A DNA stretch of 14,933 bases from Pezicula radicicola (Eukaryota > Ascomycota > Leotiomycetes > Helotiales > Dermateaceae). A model generated the notes under the pieces. The model saw only the letters and a list, made by a program, of their open reading frames with translations, had not been told where the DNA came from and made no database searches. The stretch covers positions 3,901-18,833 of the forward strand of contig PDUO01000018.1 in NCBI GenBank assembly GCA_003008705.1, given 5' to 3'. This document shows positions 1 through 9,128 of the stretch, piece after piece; positions within the stretch are counted from its first letter, which is position 1; every line of letters starts with the position of its first letter. Both the position numbers and the translations under genes were made by a program.

Positions 1-2300
1 ACTTATCTTATTATATTTACTTATAAAAAACTTAATCTTCTTTAACTCTTTCTTCTAGAAAGAAATTAAACTATAAGTTTAATTAATAAATAAACTAAGA
101 TATATAGTAGTAATAGCTTTATTAAGTTTATTAAATAAGTATAGTAGTATTCTACTAGAGTTCTTACTATTAAGATAGAACTAGTACTTTATCTATAAGA
201 GATATAAGTTAAGGAAAATAAGATTTATATAAAGGATATAAAGGAATATACCTTAAAGTTCTTAGTAGTAGTAGTCTTCTTTATAATAGCTTTTATAGAG
301 ATAAAGGGCTTAGACTTAGGTATTAACTATATATAATATTAATTAGAGCTAAATTATAACTAGATTAAAGGAAAAACTTACTAAAGTACTACTTATAGAA
401 ATATCCTTACTATTCTTTAAAATATTTAGAATAATAATAGAAGTATTAAAGTTTAAGAGCTCTATACTAGAGGGAATTTTATAGATAACTAACTCTTCCT
501 TACTAACTTAGCTAGCTTTATTATTATTATCTAAATTAGGAATAATAGAAGAAAAGTTAAGTAAAATATCTTCTAGAAAGGTACTTTTAATAAAGAATTT
601 ATAGAGCTTAAACTAGTACTAAAAGAAGATATTATAAACTACTATATATATAGTAGAAGGAGTATTATTTATAGAGTAAGCTTATAGAGAAGTTAGATTA
701 TTAAAGTATAAATCTTATATTATTATAACTCTTTAAAAGTACTTTTTTAAGAAAGTAAGAATAATATACTATTTATCTATAAGATTACTTAAGACTTAGA
801 AAGAGTAAAGTTAGTATAATATACTAAAAATAAATAAGAGTTAGAAAAGATTTACCTTCTTTATATCCTTATTATTCTTATTAAAAGATATTTCTAACTA
901 TTAATAAAAGAAATTAATATAATAATAGTTAACTTTAGTAAGTTATAATAGTCTAAATAGATATAGTAGATAATAGAAGGATTATATATACTATATTTAT
1001 AAAGCTATATAATTAAAGAGAGGGTTAGATAGTATCTAGTATAGATAATAATAATAAAAGAGAAAAGAAAAGAAGGAAAAACTTACTATATCTATCTAGA
1101 CTAAGGGTTTAAGGATATCTAAACTAGATCTTAAAATCTATTAGAGTTATTAATTATTCTCCTTTTATAAAGGAAAGTTAGTTAATAATTAAAACTATAA
1201 TAATTATCTATTACTACTATTATTATTAATAATACCTTAAGCTATTCTAGGATAAGAGTAATAGAAGTATATTATCTATAAGAAGTAAATAAAGTAGAAA
1301 TATATACTTATAGAGTTTAATTCTCTACTAAGGTATTTATATTAATAAGCTATTAAAGGAAGAAAGGAGATATAATAAAAATAAATAAGTATAGAGATTT
1401 AATATAAAGGGAATTAAATTATTATTATTATTATTTATATTTTATTTTAGTTTAGAATTATATAAAAAATAAATACTTAGATTTTATACTAGTATAGTAC
1501 TATAAATTAGATATAGAAGGGACCTTACTTAGACCTAGATAGTAAGAGTAAATATAATAGAAAAATTAATAAATAAATAAATATATTCTCTCTAGAAAAG
1601 GAAATATTAATAATAGTTTAGAAAGTTCTAAAAATTAAAGATATCTTAATAAGAGAAAGGAGGATTATATAAGAAGCTTATCTATATTTAAATAAAGGGT
1701 AGATAATATTCTTTATTAATTTATATTATCTATATTATCTATATCTTCTATATTTTTATTATTTCTAATTTAATAAATATATAGAAAAAAGTAAAAGATA
1801 TACTATATATAGTAGTATATTTAAAGGAAATATAATATATAATTTATTAATTAATAAGAGAAAGTATAGTATATAGAAAAAGAAAGGAAAAAGGATTTAT
1901 ATATAATTAATTTAATATATAGAGTAACTATAATAGAATAATCTAAGTATTTATACTCTTACCCTTTTTTAAAGAAATAAGAAATATTAATATATATTTC
2001 TATTTACTTATTCTATCTACTAAGGGATAGTAAATAATAAGTAAAGGATATATATAGTAGAGTAGGAGATTAAATAAAACTAGAATAAGGTTATTTTAGG
2101 ACTTAAGGTAGATATAAATAGGTTATAAATATAAAGATAATAAAGAATTAAGAGAAAGGAATAATCTTTTCTTACTTTATTAATAAGTATCTAATTATTT
2201 AATAAGAGAACTAAGTATTTAGTTACTTATAAGAATATAAGAACTATCTAAAATCATTCTCTAATAACTCTTATTTACTCTCTTTATCTATACCTTAACT
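1..2300. other. Unassigned RIP-mutated AT-rich DNA
   Basis: I recognise no gene, RNA or repeat family here. The stretch has the lowest G+C of the window and, to about position 2254, I see no CA, TG or CG dinucleotide, so it carries the heaviest mutation load. One plus-strand frame starting near 370 runs through about 200 codons with stops only at codons that RIP could make from CAA, CAG or TGG, which hints at former coding sequence between about 370 and 1010, but the translation matches no domain I know. By position it should hold the gag, protease, reverse transcriptase and RNase H part of the gypsy element whose integrase begins near 4030. I looked for the reverse transcriptase YxDD box and RNase H acidic motifs on the plus strand and did not find them. 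It could equally be a further nested transposon. Short ATT/TAA runs (for example about 1200-1235 and 1419-1434) are the only simple repeats. Confidence 0.5.
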
Positions 2301-4020
2301 TCTTTATTCTATTATATATATTTTATTATTTATCTAGGTATAAAGGTATAAGTAAAAAGTAACTAGATACTATCTAATTTAGTAAAAATTATAACTCTAC
2401 TAGAAATCAATGGTTTTTATATTAAATATACTTCTTTTACTATATAAATATAATAGGAATAGAAGTACTATTTATAAAAACAATTATTACTCTTATACTT
2501 AATAATTAAATTATTTATAACTACTATCCTATAAACCTAAGTCTATATTTAATCTTAATAAAGATTATTCTACTTACCCTACTATACCCTATTACTTTAT
2601 TTAATTATATAAGGCCTATTCTAATCCTTTATAATTATAATCCTTATAGGTATCTAAGTACTTTTAATTATATTTATATTAAGACTATTTCTAATATACT
2701 TAAGGATCTTAATATCTTCCTTTTTAAGAATTTAATTTATCTATTATAAGGTATAAGATAGAGTATTATCTTATTAAAATTAGAAGTATCTAATATTATA
2801 CTTAAATTTATTAGACTTATAGATCTAGAGGTTATATTTATAGTAGAAAGAAATAAGAAGTAGAATAAGATATTTATAGATATATCTTATATTATTAATC
2901 CCTCCTTTATACTTCTTATTTCTTTTTTATTTATATTCCTTCTAATAGTTCTCTTATAAGACTAGTTTACCTAGCTTCTTTTATCCTTTTACTTTCTATT
3001 TAGCTTATAATTTAGCTTATTCTTTATTGAATTATATATATACTTTAGCCTTAATTTCCTTATTATTAAGCTTCTAAATAAACTCCTTATAGTTAGCCTT
3101 CTACTTAGGTATTTCCTTATAATAGATATAGTAAGGGTCTTTATAGTTATATATAAAGTATCTCTAGAATATAGTCTCTAAATAGTTATTATACTAGTAC
3201 TTAATAATATCCTTATAAAAATACTCTTCTAGTATATATAAGTAGTTCTATAGTCTATAGTACTCTCTAATAAAGATAGAGGCTTTATTAGAGAAGATTA
3301 CCCTTAACTACTTCTTATAACTCTAATCCTTCCTTAATAATATAATCTTATATCTCTATACCTTTTATATATCTATTAAAGTAAACTTTTTTATAGGTTT
3401 TATCTAGTTTAAATTAAGGGCTTAAAGTTAGGTTTCTATAGTTCTTTAATAAGTATTAAAGCCTACCTCTTCTATAATATAGTACTAGTATTTCTTATAA
3501 CTTACTTTATTAAGTATATAAGCTTTAAAGATCTCTAAAACGTTGTCTACTAATAAAACTAAGGGTCTTCTACTCTTCTCCTTAATTATAATAAGGTCTT
3601 TGATTTCAGGAGGTAGTAGACTATTAAAATAATATTCTTCCTTAATCTTAAGTACCTACTTCTATATATCTATAACTATTAATTTTAGAAGGTTATAAAG
3701 CCTTACTACCTCTCTACTAGACTTTCTATACTCTTAATAAGTTAAATATTAGGCTTTTCTAGTATTAGAAGTATAAGGGTCTATCTAGGTAAAACTATAA
3801 GTAATAATAATTACTTTTTATCTACGTCTTTATAGTTATATTCTATTACCTAGTAGATTTACTATCTTTACTACCTCTCTCTATTATAATAGTATATACT
3901 ATAGACCTTAGTAGTATTAACTATTAGTTTTAAAATAGTATATAAACTAAGTTAAGAAATATTTATTAATTTACTTTATAAGCTTTAAGGAAGTAATAAC
4001 TTTATAAAAAATAAAGAGTA
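2300..4020 (-). mobile_element. Tc1/mariner-like DNA transposon, ends unresolved
   Basis: These limits bracket the transposase relic and are deliberately loose. The integrase frame of the gypsy element can be followed upstream to roughly 4020 and perhaps into the 3900s, so the right edge of the DNA transposon must lie about there. On the left the transposase reading frame fades near 2400. I compared the two edges for terminal inverted repeats starting at a TA and could not identify a convincing pair; RIP makes nearly every position a TA, which hides the target duplication. The element would have been about 1.6-1.8 kb, the usual size for fungal members of this superfamily. It sits between the gypsy integrase and unassigned sequence, which suggests it inserted into the gypsy element. 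Confidence 0.55.
2480..3930 (-). pseudogene. Tc1/mariner-superfamily transposase relic (DD34E)
   Basis: This would have encoded a cut-and-paste DNA transposase acting on terminal inverted repeats and TA targets. Reading leftwards, a helix-turn-helix-like region (about 3880-3540) is followed by the catalytic core. The first acidic site is in VIFSNKAS (D to N, codon 3287-3289), then a mutated MFWGCF-type motif near 3160-3175. The second acidic site is the retained Asp of the QQDN motif (2768-2770; the two Gln codons are now TAA). The third is a Glu to Lys change at 2663-2665. Spacing between the second and third sites is exactly 34 residues. Many in-frame TAA/TAG stops occur at former Gln and Trp codons, so it is dead. 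It retains more unmutated sites than its surroundings (CG at 3541 and 3825, TG at 3029, 3544 and 3601, CA at 3607 and 2481). Start and stop are approximate. Family is secure at superfamily level only. Confidence 0.82.
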
Positions 4021-4024
4021 TAAA

Positions 4025-5480
4025 TACTATATAATAAGAGGAAAAGCTAAAGATATTAGTTTATAAAAACTTAATATATCTAGGTTACTAAGGTATTATA
4101 GTATAGTTTATATACTAAGTAACCTTACTATTAAATAAGAAATACTTCTTATAAACTATAATAACCCTTTAGATAGGTATTTTAAAGCTAGTAAAATATT
4201 AAAACTAATATATTAGAAATACTTCTAATAAAACCTAAGGAAAGATATTTAAGAATATATATATACTTATAGAGTATATTAATAAATGAAAATTAAGAGA
4301 TATTATTTATATAATAAGTTAGTACTATTCCCTATCCCTTTAAAACCTTAGAAAGAAGTAATTATAGATTTTATTATAAAACTCCTATCTTTAAAGTTTT
4401 AAGGAAAGGTTTATAACTTAATACTTATTATAGTTAATTATTATATAAAGATAGTAAGATATATACTTACTATAAAGAAGGTAACCTTAGTAGAGTTAAT
4501 TAAAATCTTTATATATTAAGTCTTTAAAGACTTTAGGGTACTAGAAGGTATTATCTTAGACTAAGGACTATAATTTATAAACTAATTTTAGACTATTATA
4601 TACTACTATTTAAAAGTTTACTAAAGGCTTAATATTATATTTTATCTATAAATAAATAACTAGATAGAAAATTTAAATTAAATATTAAAGTAATATCTTT
4701 AATATTATATTAATTATATATAGAATAACTAGATAATAAAGTTAATACTTATAGAATTTACTTATAATAATTCTTATTATATAACTATAAATATAATATT
4801 ATTTTTTATAATATATAGATTCTACTTAGTAATTAAGATATATACTAGGGATAATAACCTAGATAAGGAGGTACTATAAATAAGTAAAAGAATTAAAAAG
4901 GTTATTAAGGACTAAGAATAATTATAGAAGAATTAGAAGTATACTATTAGAGAATATAAAAGGTACTATAATAAAAAATAAAAGTTTAAAATATTTTTAG
5001 TTAAAGAAAAAGTAATATTATCTATAAAAAATATTTAATAATTATATCTAAGTAAGAAAATATTAGATAGATACTTAGAACCTTTTAAGGTTATAATAAT
5101 AATAGAGGATTATAATTAAGTATACTAAATAAAACTTCTCTCTACTTATAAAATTTATAATACTTTTTATATATCCCTCTTAAAGCTATAGTACTAATAA
5201 AGTAGAGTTATTAAAGAATTACCCTTAGTAGAAGTTAAGGGAGAAGAAGAATATAAAGTAGAATTAATTTAAGCTTACTAAGAGAAGGGTAGGAAGAGGG
5301 AGTATCTAATATACTAGAAGGGTTATATACTAACTAAGGATACTTAGGAAAAACTTAAAGTTTTAAGAAATATACTAAAAGTAATAAAGGAGTATAAAGA
5401 CTAGGGGTATAAAGCTATAAAGATAAAATAAAAAAGAGGGTTAAGGAAAAGAAAAGGAAGAGGGAAAACTATATATTAAA
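4025..5480 (+). pseudogene. gypsy integrase with C-terminal chromodomain, RIP-inactivated
   Basis: This is the end of a Pol polyprotein. The integrase catalyses insertion of the cDNA; a chromodomain steers it to histone-marked chromatin. Reading one frame: an N-terminal HHCC zinc-finger region (about 4140-4300) with His and Cys codons now Tyr, then the core. The three catalytic positions are still acidic: Asp at 4367-4369 (IIDFI), Asp at 4559-4561 (LDQG context) and Glu at 4667-4669, giving D,D35E spacing. The stretch around 4560-4740 follows the family pattern for the core, with Gln and Trp codons replaced by stops. The chromodomain (about 5240-5350) shows EEEYKVE, then a basic stretch, REYLIYxKGY and a degraded TWE motif, followed by a Lys/Arg-rich C-terminus to about 5480. 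Because every interruption is a TAA or TAG at a RIP-convertible codon and the frame stays constant, loss was by point mutation and not by indels. Confidence 0.87.
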
Positions 5481-6430
5481 ATTCTACTAATACTAGAAAC
5501 TCTTTATTAAATTATTATTACTCTAAAAATCTAAAGACCTTAATTACTTAAGTACTATTAGATATAATACTATTCTACTAACTACTATTACTATTATTAC
5601 TATAGCTACCCTCTAACCTATCTCTACTAGTACTACTATTATTATTATTATTATTATTAGAAGTATTAGGGACTAGTACTAGTAAATTTACCTTAAGGTA
5701 ATTAGTAAGAAAGGTTAAGAAGAAGGAGGGTAGATAATACTTATTTAAAATTAAAGAATATCTATAATACCCTCTAAAGTTAAGTTAATATTAGTTAAAC
5801 TTACTAAGATTACTCCCTCTATCCCTCTAATAGTCTCTAGAATATAAAGGGAATAAATATATATCTCTATAAAGTAGGTATAGTCTTACTACTTAGTTAT
5901 AAAAGATACTAGTATAATAGGATAATAGTAGTTATCTATTAGGGTCTAGTTATAGATAGATTACCTATTAAGTAATTAACTAAGATAATTAACTATAATA
6001 TTAGAGATCTTTTAAGTTAAGAATAAGAATATAAATAATTATTAGTAAAGGAGGGTTACTTACTTTTAGATAAGTTTTATTCTTCCTTATATAATAGTTA
6101 TAAATATTTTAACCCTACTATTTTATATATTAAAGAATAAGGTTCCTTACTAAGTTCTTTAAATAATAAAGATAATATAAATAAGGAAGTTAAGAAGTAG
6201 TACTAGTAACCTAAGTAGTAATACTATAATACTAGGGGTAGCTATTACTAGATATTATAAGGATTATTATAATTAGTAATTATAGAAGAAGAAGATTAAA
6301 TAAAGGGGAGAAGTAATTAAGTAATTATAATAATAATAAAAGAAGTTTTAAGTTAATATTATTATTAGAAGAAAGAAAGGAAGACTAAAATAAGGAATTT
6401 ATATTTATTAGAGAGAGGGTTATCTAGAGG

Positions 6431-6475
6431 TAATTTATTATAGAATAATTTACTATAGAATAATTTANTATAGAG
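6431..6475 (+). repeat. Three tandem 15-bp units, one with an ambiguous base
   Basis: The unit is TAATTTACTATAGAA. Copies occupy 6431-6445, 6446-6460 and 6461-6475 with single-base differences consistent with C/T changes. The only ambiguous base of the window, N at 6468, falls at the C/T position that varies between the other two copies (T at 6438, C at 6453). The N may therefore reflect a collapsed or polymorphic repeat in the assembly. Confidence 0.85.
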
Positions 6476-6607
6476 TTATTTACTTACTAGTAATTCCCTT
6501 CTATTATTTATTATTATTATAAATTACTAAGATAAGGTTATTACTAAGGGGTATATAGAAGATAATAATAGTAATAAAAGATAATAATAATAAACTAAGG
6601 ATTAGTA

Positions 6608-6661
6608 ACTACTTACTAGGTAATAACTATACTACTTACTAGGTAATAACTATACTACTTA
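6608..6661 (+). repeat. 23-bp tandem repeat, about 2.3 copies
   Basis: Two perfect copies of a 23-bp unit (6608-6630 and 6631-6653, beginning ACTACTTACTAGG) are followed by the first eight bases of a third. It lies about 100 bp upstream of the polypurine tract of the gypsy element, where short tandem arrays are common in LTR retrotransposons. No function is evident. Confidence 0.9.
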
Positions 6662-6755
6662 TTATAAAAAGTAAAAATACCTTATAGATAATATATAATA
6701 GTAGTTTAATATATCCCTTATACCTAATAATAAGTACTTATAAGGATATAAGTAT

Positions 6756-6766
6756 AGAAGGGGGAA
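6756..6766 (+). promoter_or_regulatory. Polypurine tract of the gypsy element
   Basis: The purine run AGAAGGGGGAA ends three bases before the inferred LTR start. In LTR retrotransposons this tract resists RNase H and primes plus-strand cDNA synthesis. Its position directly before the LTR supports the LTR boundary and the plus orientation of the element. Confidence 0.7.
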
Positions 6767-6769
6767 TTT

Positions 6770-7042
6770 TATTATAGACTAAAAATTAGATTATCTATAG
6801 AGGTTATAACTAGGGTAGAGGCCTAAGTATTTAATATATAATAGAGGGGTCTTTACTTTTATTTTAGGAGATTAGGGTTTATACTTAAGAAAGGGCCTAA
6901 TAAGTACCTAAAGGATTAATAAAGGGTTCTTATTATATATATTAAAAGGGAAAAACTCCTCTAGGAGAAGAGGGTAGAGATTAGTAACTAAATATACTAT
7001 ATTATTAGATATAGTATATTATCTATTATTTAGTCTATTATA
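6770..7042 (+). repeat. 3' LTR of the gypsy element (273 bp)
   Basis: The LTR opens with TATTATAGACTAAA and closes with TTTAGTCTATTATA, near-perfect inverted termini. Reverting RIP would give the canonical TG...CA ends. It follows a polypurine tract, and the next base, 7043, resumes LINE copy A sequence, which fixes the outer edge. The partner 5' LTR is not in the window. An internal palindrome around 6995-7022 (TATACTATAT, two bases, then its mirror) could be a fold in the transcript or a chance AT-rich dyad. Confidence 0.75.
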
Positions 7043-7114
7043 TTAGTTCTTATCTATATTAGTCTTCTCTTTATATTTTATAACTCCTCTAGGGTTATAA
7101 GTTATAACCCCTAT
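7043..7114 (-). pseudogene. LINE copy A, downstream RNase H fragment
   Basis: Read on the minus strand this 72-bp piece aligns to positions 12140-12212 of copy B, within the RNase H region, with only a handful of C/T or G/A differences and a few others. It continues the piece of copy A that stops at 13206. The two were one sequence before copy B inserted. Its far end at 7043 is cut by the gypsy LTR. The bases next to the LTR (TTAGT) are the expected right half of a five-base target duplication whose left half lies outside the window. Confidence 0.85.
7103..7114 (+). repeat. 12-bp target-site duplication, left copy (copy B)
   Basis: TATAACCCCTAT sits immediately before the 5' end of copy B and is repeated at 13206-13217 after its tail. 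The same 12 bases are single-copy in the uninterrupted LINE at the matching place (minus sense of 12140-12151), which shows that they belong to the target, copy A. Confidence 0.88.
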
Positions 7115-7404
7115 CTAGTTATACCCTTTTTATAACTTTTACCCTAGTACTTCTATTATCTTACTCTTTACTCTATTAGGTTCTCCTACTTAAAAAACCT
7201 ATTTTTCCTACTCCCTAGCTTATTTAATCCTTAGTAATAGTCTATATATAAGGTAGTAATAAGGATAACCCTTTTTAAGAGGGAATACCCTCTAGCCCTC
7301 TCTAACTTAACCCTATAGATATAGAGGGCTTATAAGTAACCCCCTAGACTAGTTTCTACCCTAATAACTAATAAATAACTAAATTATAGGCTTTATAGAG
7401 CTCT
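7115..7404 (+). other. 5' untranslated region of copy B
   Basis: This is about 290 bp between the insertion point and the first plausible ORF1 start. It is C/T-rich and has no reading frame that continues into ORF1. LINEs of this kind carry an internal promoter in this region; no promoter element can be recognised after RIP. Confidence 0.5.
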
Positions 7405-9124
7405 ATATTCAAAGAAATCCTCTCTTCTAACCCTCTAGAAGCCTCTAAACTAGAAAAACTTTTTTCTATAGACCTTAATTACCTTACCTTAGACTAAAAT
7501 AATAGATACTTAGGCTTATAAGCCCTTATAGCCTTAGGCTCTTTAGCTATAAATATAGGTTACTAAACTAACCCCTCTACTCTATAAAATCACTTAAGTA
7601 ATTAACCTAACCCTCTATAATAACCTAGAGCTATAGGTTCCCTAGTTACTAGAATTACTAGTTCCTAGGCCCTTAAAGCTATAGGCTTCCTAGCCCTTAG
7701 AACTACCTATTCCTAGGCCCCTAGCCCTTAGCCTAAATAGATCCCTAGCCCCTAAAGCTATAGACTTCCTAGCCCCTAGAGGATTATAAACCCTAGCCTT
7801 TAGAGCTATAGACTCCCTTAGGCCCTTACTATAGAAAAGACCCTTTATAATAATCTAAGACTAGCTATAGAAGGAATAAAGAGGCCCTAATACTATCTAT
7901 AATAATATAAGAGAAGTTATTCTAGCTTCTAGAGACCTACTTATAAAGGCCTATACCCTAACTAGTAATTAAACTAAATAAAGTAAATTACTTAATTTAT
8001 TAGAGGTATTTTATAAGTTAACTAAAAAGGGTACCCTTACTAAGGCCTTAGTTATAATTACCTCTTAAATAACTAATCTAGAAGAAGCCTCTAGAAATAT
8101 TAAAAACTAAGCCTAGAGCTTAAACTAGAAAGCCTAAGACCCTCTAAAGCTATAGACCTTATAGACTTTATAGAACCCCTTACCCTAGGCCTAGTTTACT
8201 TAAACCTAACCTACCTAGACTACTTCCTAAGATATCTAGACTACTAAAATAGCTTAAAATATAGAAGACCCCTCTAGAGAATAGATAATTATAGAAAGAA
8301 AATCTACTAAGGTTACCTAAAAGCCTAAGACTAGTAAAGTCTTAAACTAACTAGTCCTTATTTAATTATAAGATATTACCTAAGTATAATTCTTAGCCCT
8401 AAACTTATATAATAATATTAATATAGCTTTTATAGTTAAAGGAGTTAAAGGACTAGTAATAGCCTCTATTACTAAGTCCCTACTAAGTAACCTAGTTATT
8501 ATAATTAGTAAGCCCTATATAACTAGCTTCTTATAAGAAAAATAAGCTATATAATAGTATATTACCTTATTTTAGATTATCTAAAAGGTTAAACCCTAGT
8601 ATAAGATAATATTATAGAGGATCTTTATTATAGACTTTAATTCCCTTATAGACCTTAGTCTTATTAGAGAGGAAATTATTACCTTTAATAAAGATTATAA
8701 GTCTATAGATAACCTCTACTAACTTACCTCTTTAAAGAAGAAAGAAACTTAACTTATAGGTTCTATTATAGTAGTCTTTATTATAGAAACTAAAGTCTAA
8801 AGAGCTATATAAAATAAACTCTATATAAGGGGTATTAGTATAAGAGTAAAGAAATATTATTTAATAACCCTCTTTATATAATACTCTAAGTATTAAGGGT
8901 TTAGTTATCTAAAGTAATATTATAAAAAAAACCCTAGATATAGGTTATATATAGAAAACTATATTACTAGATAATACTATTACTCTATTTATAAGGTAAA
9001 AGGCTTAAAATACCCTTACCTAGTACTTAACTATACTAATTATAATAAACTATATATTATAGATAATTTAACTTATAAGTTTAGGCTAGTTATAAAGGAA
9101 AGGAACTTTAATACTAGCTTATAA
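7405..9124 (+). pseudogene. LINE ORF1, Gag-like protein with zinc knuckles, dead
   Basis: ORF1 would have coated the element RNA. The proposed start is ATA at 7405-7407 (a RIP-altered ATG), after which the frame reads IFKEILSSNP and is interrupted mainly at CAA/CAG/TGG-type codons. Then come a proline-rich repetitive stretch (about 7640-7830), a helical-looking part, and a domain leading to tandem CCHC-type knuckles at about 8870-9060. In the knuckles nearly every Cys and His codon is now Tyr (for example QYSKY, PRYRLY, NYTNYN), exactly what RIP does to TGC/TGT and CAC/CAT. The frame at the 5' end differs from the knuckle frame, so at least one indel lies between, probably in the repetitive part. 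The end at the TAA of 9122-9124 is uncertain because that TAA could be a former CAA. Confidence 0.78.
7640..7830 (+). repeat. Degenerate proline-rich repeats in ORF1
   Basis: The phrase AGCTATAGRCTTCC/CCTAGCCCCTAG recurs imperfectly about four times (near 7630, 7677, 7755 and 7807). Cytosine runs survive here because CpC and CpT are poor RIP targets, making this the most G+C-rich part of the window. It would have encoded a Pro/Ala/Leu-rich linker. Confidence 0.6.
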
Positions 9125-9128
9125 TTAA

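Larger units (their letters stand above)
5481..6755 (+). other. Long 3' tail of gypsy element, no recognised product
   Basis: This lies between the chromodomain end and the polypurine tract. It is rich in ATT/TAG trinucleotide runs, for example about 5637-5659, and contains two tandem-repeat patches near its end. Around 6200-6270 one frame has closely spaced codons that could once have been Cys or Trp, but I cannot make a zinc-finger pattern convincing. It may be an untranslated tail, an extra degraded ORF on either strand, or another small nested insertion. I see no tRNA, no LTR copy and no match to the LINE copies in it. Confidence 0.45.
4022..7042 (+). mobile_element. Ty3/gypsy chromovirus, 3' half
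   Basis: This is an LTR retrotransposon of the chromodomain-bearing Ty3/gypsy lineage, recognised from integrase followed by chromodomain, then a polypurine tract (about 6756-6766) and a 3' LTR ending at 7042. Only the 3' half is visible. The 5' LTR, primer-binding site and gag lie left of the window or in the unassigned first 2.3 kb. The LTR end abuts copy A LINE sequence at 7043, so this element inserted into that LINE. RIP has filled every frame with stops. The distance from chromodomain end to polypurine tract (about 1.3 kb) is long for this family. Confidence 0.82.

Noticed and set aside
370..1010. A moderately open plus-strand frame that could be an unknown gene
   Set aside because: It has no ATG and many TAA/TAG interruptions, and the translation shows no domain. 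At most it is a trace of former coding sequence.
3600..3615. AGGAGG near 3610 as a bacterial ribosome-binding site
   Set aside because: It lies within the minus-strand transposase relic of an evidently fungal sequence and precedes no reading frame.
6431..6661. CRISPR-like array
   Set aside because: The two patches are contiguous tandem repeats without spacers.
6995..7022. Inverted repeat as the end of a separate DNA transposon
   Set aside because: It lies inside the LTR, whose boundaries are set by the polypurine tract and the resumed LINE sequence. AT-rich dyads arise readily in this composition.
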